Assembly: GCA_023387735.1 (NCBI GenBank)
Contig: JAEWHP010000012.1
Coordinates: 248,001-312,000 of the forward strand
Length of the DNA: 64,000 nt
Direction: 5' to 3'
Source: Pseudomonadota bacterium
GTDB lineage: Bacteria; Pseudomonadota; Alphaproteobacteria; Rhizobiales; Xanthobacteraceae
Below the pieces are notes generated by a model that saw nothing but the letters and a program-made list of their open reading frames with translations, had not been told where the DNA came from and did not search any database. Numbering within the stretch: position 1 is the stretch's first letter; every line of letters starts with the position of its first letter. Below, piece by piece: positions 40,965 to 49,015 of this stretch. The position numbers were made by a program, and so were the translations under genes.

Positions 40965-42281
40965 TTATCCCGCCATGCGCTGCGGTAGCCACAGCGCCAG
41001 TATCGGAAATGCGATCAGGATTACCAGCCGGATCAGGTCCGTCACCACGAATGGCATCACGCCGCGGAAGATCGTGGAGAACGATACGTCCTCGACCACG
41101 CTCTTGATCACAAAGACATTCATGCCGATTGGCGGAGAGATAAGACCGAGTTCCACCGTCATCACGATGATGATGCCGAACCAGATCGGGTCGAAGCCCA
41201 GGTGAACGATCACCGGAAAGATGATCGGCACCGTGAGGATGATCATGGCCATGGCGTCCATGAGACAGCCGAGCACCAGGTACATCACCATGATCAACGC
41301 GAGGATGCCGTAGGGGCCGAGGCCGAGACCGGTAAGCAACTCCGTCACCTTCTGCGGCGTCTGGGTCACCGTCAGGAAGTAGCCGAAGATCAGCGCGCCG
41401 ATCAGCACCGTGAACACCGCGGCCGCAGTGCGGGTCGCCTGCAGCAGCGAGGCCAGGATCTTTTCCCTGTTGAGCCGTCCCGTGAGCAGACCGATCAGGA
41501 AGGCGCCGGTGGCGCCGACGCCGCCGGCCTCGGTCGGCGTGAAGCGCGGCAGGAACGGCAGGCCGTAGAGCCCGCCGATCACGAAGATGAACAGCAGCAC
41601 CGGCGCCCAGATATTCTTCAGGCCGGCAAAGCGCTCGCGCCATTTTGTGTGCGGACCCGCCGGCAGGAAGTCCGGACGAATCCAGCCGATCAGCGCGATC
41701 GTGAGCATGTACATGGCAATCGCGAGCAGGCCGGGGATGATGCCGGCGATGAACAGCTTGCCGATGTCCTGCTCGGTGATGATGCCGTAGACGGCGAGCA
41801 CGGTGGACGGCGGCAGCATGGCTCCCAGCGTGCCGCCGGCCGCGATGACGCCGGTGGCAAAGGATTGCGGATAGCCATAGCGGCGCATTTCCGGATAGGC
41901 CACCGCCGAAAAGGTCGCCGCCGTGGCGACCGACGAACCGCATATCGCGGCAAAGCCGCCACAGGCTCCGACCGTCGCAATGCCGAGCCCGCCACGCATA
42001 TGACCGACGAAGCCATTGGCGGCGCGGAACAGTTCGCGGCTCATGCCCGAATTGCTGACGAACGCCCCCATCAGCAGGAACATCGGGATCACGCCGAAAG
42101 TGTAGTCGGTCACGGTGCGCATCGAGGTCTGCCCGACCATCTTCAGCGCCGGCGCGAAGCCAACGAGATAGCCGAAGCCGCAGACGCCGACGAGGCCCAT
42201 CGCCATGCCGACCGGCACGCGCAGCAGCATCAGCACGAACAGCGCAACGAATCCGAGGACGGCGACAGCGTCGGTACCCAT
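40965..42281 (-). CDS. TRAP transporter large permease subunit (DctM-type)
   Basis: 438-residue inner-membrane protein of about 12 hydrophobic segments. Signature blocks are PMFLLMGAFVSNSGMSRELF, GACGGFAAICGSSVATAATF (the Gly-rich re-entrant loop), AGGTLGAMLPPSTVLAVYGI and ISPPIGMNVFVIKSV. It translocates an organic anion with sodium or protons. The gene follows dctQ with a 5-base gap. Together with the binding protein at 43018 it matches a three-part TRAP system; the neighbourhood points to hydroxycinnamates or other aromatic acids (TarPQM-like). Confidence 0.92.
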   Translation of the reverse strand: MGTDAVAVLGFVALFVLMLLRVPVGMAMGLVGVCGFGYLVGFAPALKMVGQTSMRTVTDYTFGVIPMFLLMGAFVSNSGMSRELFRAANGFVGHMRGGLGIATVGACGGFAAICGSSVATAATFSAVAYPEMRRYGYPQSFATGVIAAGGTLGAMLPPSTVLAVYGIITEQDIGKLFIAGIIPGLLAIAMYMLTIALIGWIRPDFLPAGPHTKWRERFAGLKNIWAPVLLFIFVIGGLYGLPFLPRFTPTEAGGVGATGAFLIGLLTGRLNREKILASLLQATRTAAAVFTVLIGALIFGYFLTVTQTPQKVTELLTGLGLGPYGILALIMVMYLVLGCLMDAMAMIILTVPIIFPVIVHLGFDPIWFGIIIVMTVELGLISPPIGMNVFVIKSVVEDVSFSTIFRGVMPFVVTDLIRLVILIAFPILALWLPQRMAG

Positions 42282-42286
42282 AACGC

Positions 42287-42796
42287 CTACTCCACCGTCT
42301 TCACTTTGGCATCGTGGACATCTTCCGGATGGAAGATCAGCCGATAGGTGCGGATCGCGATCAGCAGCACGGCGGCGACGTCGCCGGCCCAGGCCACGGC
42401 AAAGAACGGCCAGGTCGGCATGCGCATATCGAAGGTGAGGACGTTGTCGTTATAGGTGGTGTGCACCTTGTCGAACAGCGTCCAGGTCTGCACCGACACC
42501 ACGAACAGCAATACCAGCGTGGCGAACACGTCGATCATGCGCTGGTATTTCGGGCCGACATTGGCCCAGAGAAGGTCGACGGTGATGTGGCCGCCGCGAT
42601 AGGAGGTGGCGGCGATGCCCCAGAAGATCAGGATGCCGAGCAGCATGCGCCCGATGTCGAAGGCATCCGGGATCGAATAGTTCAGCGTGTTGCGCAGGAG
42701 GACACCGATGAAGATGTTGAGCGCGACGATGCCGACGAAGCCGGCGGCGATCCATTCGATCGTGTCGATGAAACGATCCATCCACGCGCGGCTCAT
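42287..42796 (-). CDS. TRAP transporter small permease subunit (DctQ-type)
   Basis: 169-residue inner-membrane protein with four hydrophobic segments, as expected for DctQ. MDRFIDTIEWIAAGFVGIVA forms the first segment; FWGIAATSYRGGHITVDLLW carries the conserved Gly-His region of the family. It lies 5 bases before the large permease gene. The binding-protein gene upstream is separated from it by a 221-base gap holding a palindromic element, which may let the binding protein be made in excess. Confidence 0.9.
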   Translation of the reverse strand: MSRAWMDRFIDTIEWIAAGFVGIVALNIFIGVLLRNTLNYSIPDAFDIGRMLLGILIFWGIAATSYRGGHITVDLLWANVGPKYQRMIDVFATLVLLFVVSVQTWTLFDKVHTTYNDNVLTFDMRMPTWPFFAVAWAGDVAAVLLIAIRTYRLIFHPEDVHDAKVKTVE

Positions 42797-42857
42797 GTCG
42801 GGAAATTCCTGAAGTGCAATTCCATTGATCGAAGTCAGTGGTGCTCAGATTTCAGTT

Positions 42858-43000
42858 CACCTCTCCCGCTTGCGGCGGGCGAGACGAGCGAAGCTCGCTC
42901 TTAGGTCGGCGCTCAGCGCCGGGTGGGGGCTCTCTCCACACGAAGACTCTCCGTGTGGAAGCACCCTCACCCCGGCCCTCCCCCGCAAGCGGGAGAGGGA
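42858..43000. repeat. Intergenic palindromic element, cctctcccgcttgcgg family
   Basis: Arms cacctctcccgcttgcgg and the complementary ccccgcaagcgggagaggg, with an inner hairpin cacacgaagactctccgtgtg. It sits between the TRAP binding-protein gene and dctQ, in the position where differential mRNA decay would favour the upstream gene. Confidence 0.82.
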
Positions 43001-43017
43001 GCGCAGCGGGCTTCTTA

Positions 43018-44040
43018 TTACTTCGCGAGCGCGTTGTACTTGGTGAGCGAGGCCTTGAGCTCAGTCAGCGCCGCATCCGGGTCGCCGCCGTTCTTCTTGA
43101 CGCCGTCACCCCAGGTCTTGACCAGCGGCTCGGAAGCCTTCTTCCACGCAGCGGTCTGCTCCGGCGTCAGCGGGTAGACTTCGTGATTGGCCTCCGCCTT
43201 GATCTTTGCGATGCCCGCGTCCTCGAACTTGCCCCAGGGTTCGCCGACCCGGCCGGCAGCTTCCGTGCTGCAATTGTTGTCGATCGCCTTCTTCTGCTTG
43301 TCGGACATCTGGTTGTATTTGTCCTTGTTCATCACGAAGGCGAAGGTCGTGACGTAGAGCGGCGCATCCATATGGTACTTCGTCACCTTGTCGATGCCGA
43401 ACAGCACCACCGACCCCCACGGGAAGGTGACGGCATCGGCGACGCCGCGCTCGATGATGTCGCGGACTTCAGGCGCCGACGACTGCACATTGGTGCCGCC
43501 GAGCTGGGTCACGAAATTGGCCATGGTGGCGTGGGCGGGACGGATCTTCATGCCCTTGATGTCCTCGGGCGTGACGATCTTCTTGGTACGGGAGTGGAAC
43601 GACGAGGGCGAATGGATGAAGGCGAGGCAGAACTTGACGTCCTTCATCTCCTTCTCGGCGTATTTGCGGTACCAGGCATCGAGCGCCATCGAGCCGCCCT
43701 TGGCATCCGACATCAGGAACGGCAGTTCGCCGGCGCCGATGATCGGGAATCGTCCGGGCTGATAGCCGGGGTTGACGTAGGTGACGTCGGCGATGCCGTC
43801 GCGCGCCATGTCGTAATGGTCGAACGCCTTGCCGAGTTGTTGCGCCGGGAACACCTTCGACTTGATGGTACCGCCGCTTTCCTTCTCGACGGCCGCGCCC
43901 CACTCCTCCAGCGCCTTCTGCAGCGGGTGCGAGGCCGGCACCCAGTGCGACAGCTTCAGCTCGAAGGTTTTTTCCTGCGCGATGGCGGGCGTCACGCTGG
44001 CGGCCAACAGCAACGCCAGAATTGCTTTCTTCATGGACAT
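43018..44040 (-). CDS. TRAP transporter substrate-binding protein (DctP-type)
   Basis: 340-residue periplasmic protein. Signal peptide of about 21 residues (MSMKKAILALLLAASVTPAI, cleavage after AIA). The DctP-family landmarks are LSHWVPASHPLQKALEEWGA, KVFPAQQLGKAFDHYDMARD and the Arg-containing MKIRPAHATMANFVTQLGGT, whose Arg normally binds the ligand carboxylate. R. palustris TarP, in the same gene setting as I recall, binds p-coumarate; that is inferred here. It is the first gene of the minus-strand TRAP unit, divergent from pobA, with an operator-like box 55-68 bases upstream. Confidence 0.91.
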   Translation of the reverse strand: MSMKKAILALLLAASVTPAIAQEKTFELKLSHWVPASHPLQKALEEWGAAVEKESGGTIKSKVFPAQQLGKAFDHYDMARDGIADVTYVNPGYQPGRFPIIGAGELPFLMSDAKGGSMALDAWYRKYAEKEMKDVKFCLAFIHSPSSFHSRTKKIVTPEDIKGMKIRPAHATMANFVTQLGGTNVQSSAPEVRDIIERGVADAVTFPWGSVVLFGIDKVTKYHMDAPLYVTTFAFVMNKDKYNQMSDKQKKAIDNNCSTEAAGRVGEPWGKFEDAGIAKIKAEANHEVYPLTPEQTAAWKKASEPLVKTWGDGVKKNGGDPDAALTELKASLTKYNALAK

Positions 44041-44094
44041 TTTCTCCCTTTGGCACGCGGGCTGTTGTGGTCACCCGGTCTTGTTATTTAACAT

Positions 44095-44108
44095 GTTATC
44101 TAGATAGC
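44095..44108. promoter_or_regulatory. Candidate CouR-type operator upstream of the TRAP operon
   Basis: GTTATCTAGATAGC, nearly palindromic, overlaps the perfect palindrome TATCTAGATA; a second palindrome TAACATGTTA lies at its left edge (44090-44099). It resembles the boxes at 39526 and 44235 and lies 55-68 bases before the binding-protein start. Confidence 0.5.
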
Positions 44109-44234
44109 CCGCTTTTTCAAGGCGGGCACGCAGCTCCGGCGCCTGCTTTCCCCTGTCCAATCGACGCAAGCAACTTCTTGCGGTGCGGCGAACCGGCGAT
44201 GCATTGTATGGCGCCGACGTGCTTTGCTTGAACT

Positions 44235-44249
44235 GTTATATGATATAAC
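44235..44249. promoter_or_regulatory. Candidate CouR-type operator upstream of pobA
   Basis: GTTATATGATATAAC is a perfect 7-1-7 inverted repeat, 66-80 bases upstream of the pobA start. It is the best-conserved copy of the box also seen before couA and the TRAP operon. Confidence 0.62.
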
Positions 44250-44314
44250 TACCATTGCAAGCCTGTGACGGCGAGCGTGGGCGTCGGAGCCATTAATACC
44301 GGGAGGAGCGGGTA

Positions 44315-45484
44315 TTGAGGACAAAAGTAGCCATCATCGGTGCGGGTCCGGCAGGATTGTTGCTTGGGCAACTACTTCACCTCTACGGCATCGACAACGT
44401 CATCCTGGAACGCCAGACAGCGGAATATGTGCTGAGCCGCATCCGCGCCGGCCTGCTCGAGGAGGGCACGGTGGGGTTGCTCGACGAGGTCGGCGCCGGC
44501 GCGCGCGCCCATCGCGAGGGGCTGGTGCATCACGGCGTCGAGCTCGCCTTTGGCGGCGCGCGGCACCGCATCGACATGCACGCCGCCACCGGCAAGACCG
44601 TGATGATCTACGGCCAGACCGAGGTGACGCTCGACCTGATGAACGCGCGCAAGGATGCCGGCCTCACCACGGTCTACCAGGCCGCCGACGTGCAGCCGCA
44701 CGATTTCGCTACCGACCAGCCGCGCGTCAGCTACGTCAAGGACGGCGTCACCCACGAGATCGATTGCGACTTCATCGCCGGCTGCGACGGCTTCCATGGC
44801 GTCAGCCGCGCCAGCGTGAAGCCATCCGCGATCCAGACGTTCGAGCGGGTCTATCCGTTCGGCTGGCTCGGCATCCTCTCCGAGACGCCGCCCGTCAGTC
44901 CCGAACTGATCTATTCCAGGCACGCGCGCGGATTTGCGCTGTGCACGATGCGCTCGACCCGCCGCAGCCGCTATTACGTGCAGTGCCCGCTCGACGACGA
45001 TATCGCGCAATGGCCGGACGAGCGCTTCTGGGACGAGCTGAAACGCCGGATCGATGAGAAGGCGGCGGACGAACTCGTCACCGGACCCTCGATCGAAAAG
45101 AGCATCGCGCCGCTGCGCAGCTTCGTCGCCGAGCCGATGCGCTTCGGCCGGATGTTCCTCGCCGGCGACGCCTGTCACATCGTGCCGCCGACCGGCGCCA
45201 AGGGGCTGAACCTGGCCGCCAGCGACGTACATTATCTCTCGCAGGCGTTCCGCGAATATTACGACGAGAAATCCAGCGCCGGCATCGACGGCTATTCGGC
45301 CACGGCACTGGCGCGGGTGTGGAAGGCGGTGCGGTTTTCCTGGTGGATGACCTCGATGCTGCACAAATTCCCCGACGAAGGCGAATTCGGCGCGCGCATC
45401 CAGCTCGCCGAGCTTGAGTATGTCGTCAACTCGAAGGCGGCATCGGCGTCGCTGTCGGAGAATTACGTGGGGCTGCCGTTTTAG
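44315..45484 (+). CDS. pobA: 4-hydroxybenzoate 3-monooxygenase
   Basis: 389-residue FAD-dependent hydroxylase that converts 4-hydroxybenzoate to protocatechuate with NAD(P)H and O2. The dinucleotide-binding GAGPAG (residues 9-14), LLLGQLLHLYGIDNVILERQ, the DG motif FIAGCDGFHGVSRASVK and the second FAD motif GDACHIVPPTGAKGLNLA are all intact. The start is TTG 44315 with the ribosome site gggaggag 6-7 bases upstream; no ATG fits the conserved N-terminus. It is divergent from the TRAP operon. Protocatechuate ring-cleavage genes are not in the window. Confidence 0.95.
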   Translation: MRTKVAIIGAGPAGLLLGQLLHLYGIDNVILERQTAEYVLSRIRAGLLEEGTVGLLDEVGAGARAHREGLVHHGVELAFGGARHRIDMHAATGKTVMIYGQTEVTLDLMNARKDAGLTTVYQAADVQPHDFATDQPRVSYVKDGVTHEIDCDFIAGCDGFHGVSRASVKPSAIQTFERVYPFGWLGILSETPPVSPELIYSRHARGFALCTMRSTRRSRYYVQCPLDDDIAQWPDERFWDELKRRIDEKAADELVTGPSIEKSIAPLRSFVAEPMRFGRMFLAGDACHIVPPTGAKGLNLAASDVHYLSQAFREYYDEKSSAGIDGYSATALARVWKAVRFSWWMTSMLHKFPDEGEFGARIQLAELEYVVNSKAASASLSENYVGLPF

Positions 45485-45507
45485 CTGATCCGTTGCGCAA
45501 AATTGCC

Positions 45508-45611
45508 GTCGTCATGCCCCGCGAAGGCGGGGTATCCAGTACGCCGCGACTTTTCGGTTCTATCGCTACTGTCTCTGGAATACTGGGTCACCCGCCTTCG
45601 CGGGTGACGAC
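45508..45611. repeat. Intergenic palindromic element, gcgggg-atccagta family
   Basis: Arms gtcgtcatgccccgcgaagg and complementary ccgccttcgcgggtgacgac, with inner tatccagta / tactgggt. Relatives are at 9753-9850, 14323-14420 and 39601-39701. Confidence 0.82.
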
Positions 45612-45722
45612 ATCCGTGGTTATTCAAACACCTTGCAGAATCCCGTTTAAAACTTTGTAGGCGGTGACTTCGCACGCGCGTTGCGTTCAATGGCGGCAAC
45701 GCCGTCAACACGCGAGCCTGAC

Positions 45723-46148
45723 ATGAGCGACAGCATCCCCGAAGGTTTCGAGCGCCACACCCGCAGGAGTCCGCTCACCGATCCCTGGGAGCCGCTTTAT
45801 TCGAAGCGGACCGACAAGGCTGTCATCATCGGGCTGCGGCTCGCCAAGCCGCACACCAACGGCCGTGGGCTCATTCACGGCGGGCTGATCGCGGCGCTGG
45901 CCGACAACGCGATGGGCCACAGTTGCGCCCATGTCATGGGCGGGGTGTCGTCGCTGGTGACGATCTCGCTTGCGGTCGATTTCGTCGGCAGCGCCGAAGT
46001 CGGGCAATGGCTCGCGGTCGAGAGCGACGTGGTCAAGACCGGCAGAACGATCTGCTTCGTGCAGAGCCTGATCAAAGCCGACGGCGTCGTGATCGCGCGC
46101 GCCAACGCCACGTTCCGCGTGGTGCCGAAGAAGGAGCCAGTATCGTAA
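45723..46148 (+). CDS. PaaI-family hotdog thioesterase
   Basis: 141-residue hotdog-fold protein with the PaaI signature NGRGLIHGGLIAALADNAMG, the HGG nucleophile/oxyanion loop, and SLAVDFVGSAEVGQWLAVES. Such enzymes hydrolyse aryl- or acyl-CoA thioesters and often rescue CoA in aromatic catabolism. Starts at 45681 (TTG), 45690 (ATG) and 45723 (ATG) are in frame; I prefer 45723 because the family begins shortly before the PEGFERH segment. It follows pobA on the same strand but after a palindromic element, so co-transcription is uncertain. Confidence 0.85.
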   Translation: MSDSIPEGFERHTRRSPLTDPWEPLYSKRTDKAVIIGLRLAKPHTNGRGLIHGGLIAALADNAMGHSCAHVMGGVSSLVTISLAVDFVGSAEVGQWLAVESDVVKTGRTICFVQSLIKADGVVIARANATFRVVPKKEPVS

Positions 46149-46158
46149 CCGAAGTGAT

Positions 46159-46260
46159 GTCATTCCGGGATGGTCCGCAAGGACCAGACCCGGAATCTCG
46201 AGATTCTCAGGTGCGCAATCGCGCACCATAGTTCGATGCTTCGCATCGCCCCGGAATGAC
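46159..46260. repeat. Intergenic palindromic element, cattccggg family
   Basis: Arms gtcattccgggatggtccgc and the complementary gccccggaatgac, with inner hairpins around gtgcgcaatcgcgcac and gatgcttcgcatc. It lies between two convergent genes. Confidence 0.8.
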
Positions 46261-46263
46261 ATT

Positions 46264-47157
46264 CTAGCCGAAATGCCAGTCGGCGGTTTCGATGACGAGA
46301 TCGATGAAGGTGCGGACCTTCGCCGACAACAGCCGCGACGTCGGGTAGACGATGTGGATCGGCAGCGCCGGCTGCTCGAACGCGGCGAGCACGATCTGGA
46401 GCCGCTGCGCTTTCAGCGATTCGGCGGCTTGATAGGCCAGCACCCGCGTCAGTCCGCCGCCCGCTTCGGCATACTGGATCGCGGCGTCGGCGCTGTTGGT
46501 GGAGAAGCGCGGTGCGGTCGCAATGCGAACCTCGCGGCCATGATCGACGAAGCGCCAGTCGGGGGCCGCCGTCATGGCGCCGAACTGGATGGTGTCATGG
46601 GAGGCAAGCGCGGCCGGCGTTTTCGGCTCGCCGCGCCTTGCGAGATAATCAGGTGACGCCACCACGATCCGGCGCATCTCGCCGACATGGCGTGCCACCA
46701 GCGCCGAATCAGGGAGATGGCCGATCCGGATCGCCAGATCCGTCCCCTCCTCCACCAGATTGATCATGCGATCCGAGAGCCGCAGGTCGACGGAGACCTC
46801 CGGATAGCGCTTCAGATAGGCCGTCACGACCGCACTGACGTGGAGCCGTCCAAAGCCGATCGGGGCCGAAATCACCAGCCGTCCGCCCGGACGGGTGCGC
46901 TCGTCCCGGGCCGAGCCTTCGGCCTCCTCGACATCGGCGAGGATGCGGCGGGCCCGCTCGAGGTAGCGCGCGCCGGCATCCGTCAGCGCGACCTGCCGCG
47001 TGGTTCGCTGCAGCAGCCGGGCGCCGAGACGCTGCTCCAGCGCCGCGATCAGCCGCGTCACGTTGGAGGCCGACAGGCCGAGTTTTCGCGCGGCGGGGGC
47101 GAATCCCTGCAAATCGGCGACGGCAACGAAGGCCTGCATGGCGTCGATACGGTCCAT
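46264..47157 (-). CDS. LysR-family transcriptional regulator
   Basis: 297 residues. The N-terminal winged helix (MDRIDAMQAFVAVADLQGFA, ARKLGLSASNVTRLIAALEQ, LLQRTTRQVALTDAG) is followed by the periplasmic-binding-like effector domain beginning at GRLVISAPIGFGRLHVSAVV. The IGHLPDSALVARHVGEMRRI segment is typical of the AaeR/DsdC-like subgroup. It is divergent from the FMN-binding protein gene at 47279, the likely target. Confidence 0.92.
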   Translation of the reverse strand: MDRIDAMQAFVAVADLQGFAPAARKLGLSASNVTRLIAALEQRLGARLLQRTTRQVALTDAGARYLERARRILADVEEAEGSARDERTRPGGRLVISAPIGFGRLHVSAVVTAYLKRYPEVSVDLRLSDRMINLVEEGTDLAIRIGHLPDSALVARHVGEMRRIVVASPDYLARRGEPKTPAALASHDTIQFGAMTAAPDWRFVDHGREVRIATAPRFSTNSADAAIQYAEAGGGLTRVLAYQAAESLKAQRLQIVLAAFEQPALPIHIVYPTSRLLSAKVRTFIDLVIETADWHFG

Positions 47158-47165
47158 GCAATTAT

Positions 47166-47186
47166 TTCATATTCTGCAATAGTGAA
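47166..47186. promoter_or_regulatory. Possible LysR-type operator
   Basis: TTCA-N13-TGAA dyad in a locally AT-rich part of the divergent promoter region, just upstream of the LysR start. Length and position suit a LysR recognition site, but the symmetry is short. Confidence 0.3.
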
Positions 47187-47278
47187 GTGTCAATCAGGAG
47201 ATTTGCTTAAGTTTCGGAATGATCCATCTTATGGGCCAGGGACGGCCGCTTGGCCCGCCCGAACTTCAGGAGACCCAG

Positions 47279-47908
47279 ATGTCAGACGTTCAGACCTACT
47301 CCAGCGACGTCGCCTTCACCCCGGCGGTCAAGGCGATCCAGGTCCGCAAGGGTTCGCGCGAGGGCTATGCGGGCATGGAGCAGAGGGGCGGCTGGCGCAC
47401 CGAGATCGACGAGAATCTGGCGGGCTTCCTGGCTGAGACCAACAGCTTCTACCTCGCGACCGCCTCGGCCGACGGCCAGCCCTATATCCAGCACCGCGGC
47501 GGGCCCAAGGGCTTTGTCAAAATCCTCGACAGGAACACGATCGCGTTCGCCGACTACAGCGGCAACCGGCAATACATCACGCAAGGAAATCTCTCGGAGA
47601 ATCCGAAGGCGCATATCTTCGTGATGGACTATGCCCATCGCCGTCGCGTGAAAATCTGGGGCGAGGCGCGCGTGGTCGACGACGACCCGGCGTTGACGCA
47701 ATCGCTGATGCCGAAAGGCTACAAGGCGCGGCCCGAGCAGGTCATCCTGTTCAGGATTGCAGCGTGGGACACCAACTGCCCGCAGCACATCCCGCACAAG
47801 TTCGACGCGGCCGACGTGGCGCAGGCGCTTGCCGTGCGCGACGCGCGTATTGCCGAACTCGAAGCCGAACTGGCCGCATTGAAGGGCCAGCCGGCTCCCG
47901 CAAATTAA
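47279..47908 (+). CDS. Pyridoxamine 5'-phosphate oxidase-like FMN-binding protein
   Basis: 209 residues with a split-barrel flavin-binding fold. NSFYLATASADGQPYIQHRG is the typical N-terminal strand pair; FADYSGNRQYITQGNLSENP matches the FMN-phosphate loop of the general-stress/PNPOx-like group. A C-terminal coiled helix (residues about 180-205, ARIAELEAELAALKG) is present. ATG 47279 has caggaga 6 bases upstream. It is divergent from a LysR regulator, a common arrangement for this family, and its stop overlaps the stop of the convergent GST gene. Confidence 0.88.
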   Translation: MSDVQTYSSDVAFTPAVKAIQVRKGSREGYAGMEQRGGWRTEIDENLAGFLAETNSFYLATASADGQPYIQHRGGPKGFVKILDRNTIAFADYSGNRQYITQGNLSENPKAHIFVMDYAHRRRVKIWGEARVVDDDPALTQSLMPKGYKARPEQVILFRIAAWDTNCPQHIPHKFDAADVAQALAVRDARIAELEAELAALKGQPAPAN

Positions 47909-48633
47909 GCTGCCTGCTGCACCGGCGACCAGGCGAATTCAGGGTAGTACAGCAGCATCATCCGGTCGACATAGGCGGTGAGGTTGGCGAATTGCTCGGT
48001 GCGCTGGCGCAGCGGCGACTCGAAGAACGGCGTCAGGATTCCGGCCAGCGCGCCGAAGGCGGTGGCGTCCAGGCCGCACGGCGTTTCGCCCATCAGGAAC
48101 GCCTTGTCGCCAAGCTGCACCGACAGCGCGAACAGCGAACGGACGGCGAGATCGACATCCTCTTCCGGCGCGTGGCGGCCGAGGCCGCTGAGCAGATAAT
48201 TCTCGGCGACCCGGAACTGGGCGTCCTCGCGCATTTTTTCGCGCAGATGCAGCGGCGCGCTATCGAAGAAATGCGACGGTCCCTTGGCGAAATTGTCGGC
48301 ATCGACCCAACGCGCGCCGACCAGCGCCCAATAGACATGGTGCTCGATCATCCGCTCGAAGGCCCAGGCCTGGGCGCGCGCCTGCAGGCTGAGCGGGGCG
48401 TCGAAATCGAACCCGTATTTGGCTTCGAGATGCGCGCGGATGAACGTGGAATCGGCGATGGTCTCGGCCTCGTCGACGATGTAGGGCAACTGGCCCTTGG
48501 GCGAGGCCGGCGGCTTGGCCCTCTCCTTGCGATAGGCGATGCCCGCCATCTTCAGCTGGACCTCGGTTTTGGTCACGAACGGGCTGATCTCCGGCAGCCC
48601 GAACCCGGCGCCGAAGCCGTAGAGGGTAATCAT
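47905..48633 (-). CDS. Glutathione S-transferase family protein (metaxin/FAX-like)
   Basis: 242 residues. The N-terminal MITLYGFGAGFGLPEISPFV, then KTEVQLKMAGIAYRKERA and KGQLPYIVDEAETIADSTFI match the GST-N of failed-axon-connections/metaxin-like proteins. The C-terminal helical domain has LLSGLGRHAPEEDVDLAVRS and GETPCGLDATAFGALAGIL. The substrate is unknown. A candidate 22-bp operator lies 49-70 bases upstream, matching one before the WYL regulator gene, so the GST is probably controlled by that regulator together with the small ORF at 48698-48946. Confidence 0.87.
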   Translation of the reverse strand: MITLYGFGAGFGLPEISPFVTKTEVQLKMAGIAYRKERAKPPASPKGQLPYIVDEAETIADSTFIRAHLEAKYGFDFDAPLSLQARAQAWAFERMIEHHVYWALVGARWVDADNFAKGPSHFFDSAPLHLREKMREDAQFRVAENYLLSGLGRHAPEEDVDLAVRSLFALSVQLGDKAFLMGETPCGLDATAFGALAGILTPFFESPLRQRTEQFANLTAYVDRMMLLYYPEFAWSPVQQAA

Positions 48634-48681
48634 GCAAGGTCTCCCGATTTCTTCAAAACGTGCCCGACGCTAAATCGCCCC

Positions 48682-48703
48682 TGCTGCCACCATGGTGTCA
48701 GCA
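48682..48703. promoter_or_regulatory. Candidate WYL-regulator operator, copy 1
   Basis: A 22-bp near-perfect dyad, TGCTGCCACCA facing TGGTGTCAGCA, with only one mismatched pair. It lies 49-70 bases upstream of the GST start and overlaps the stop codon of the small minus-strand ORF. A second copy is at 48994-49015. Confidence 0.55.
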
Positions 48704-48946
48704 GCAGCAATGCCGGGCATTCCCCTCCTGCTGCCGTGGTGTACGGTCCCGCCGAACCCACGCGGCCAACCGCCCCTGCACCAACGCGCACATTCCCGTG
48801 AGCGAACGCCACGCCAGCTCGACCATCGCCCAGCGCATATCGAGGGTCGTGGCGTGGATGGAAACCAGCTGTTCCAGGACAAAGCATTGGGCGGTGACGA
48901 CAGGCAGACGGCTTCCGCTTGACCCGGGTTCGGTGAAAAACGTCAT
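48698..48946 (-). CDS. Small hypothetical protein ending in three cysteines
   Basis: 82-residue frame not resembling any family I know. The ATG at 48946 has a good ribosome site (gaaggga, 8 bases upstream), which is the main reason to call it. It begins MTFFTEPGSSGSRLPVVTAQ, has a moderately hydrophobic middle (MRWAMVELAWRSLTGMCALV) and a basic end that finishes in His-Cys-Cys-Cys. It is divergent from the WYL regulator gene with an operator-like dyad between them, and upstream of the GST on the same strand. It may be a small regulated stress or metal-related protein, or non-coding leader sequence. Confidence 0.5.
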   Translation of the reverse strand: MTFFTEPGSSGSRLPVVTAQCFVLEQLVSIHATTLDMRWAMVELAWRSLTGMCALVQGRLAAWVRRDRTPRQQEGNARHCCC

Positions 48947-48993
48947 GGACAAATTCCCTTCAGTTGAGGTGTTGTCCCGGTATACCCACCCCC

Positions 48994-49015
48994 TGCTGCC
49001 AACATGCTGTCAGCA
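48994..49015. promoter_or_regulatory. Candidate WYL-regulator operator, copy 2
   Basis: TGCTGCCAACA facing TGCTGTCAGCA: the same 22-bp dyad as 48682-48703 with two extra substitutions. It lies between the divergent small ORF (48946) and the WYL regulator start (49047), suiting autoregulation. Confidence 0.55.

Noticed and set aside
44051..44070. TGGCACG followed by a possible sigma-54 -12 element upstream of pobA
   Set aside because: The required TTGC at the right spacing is missing (CTGTT instead), and the site is over 240 bases from the pobA start.
48630..48887. Alternative minus-strand ORF in the WYL/GST gap
   Set aside because: It overlaps the better-supported 82-residue ORF in another frame, has no ribosome site and runs through the operator-like dyad.
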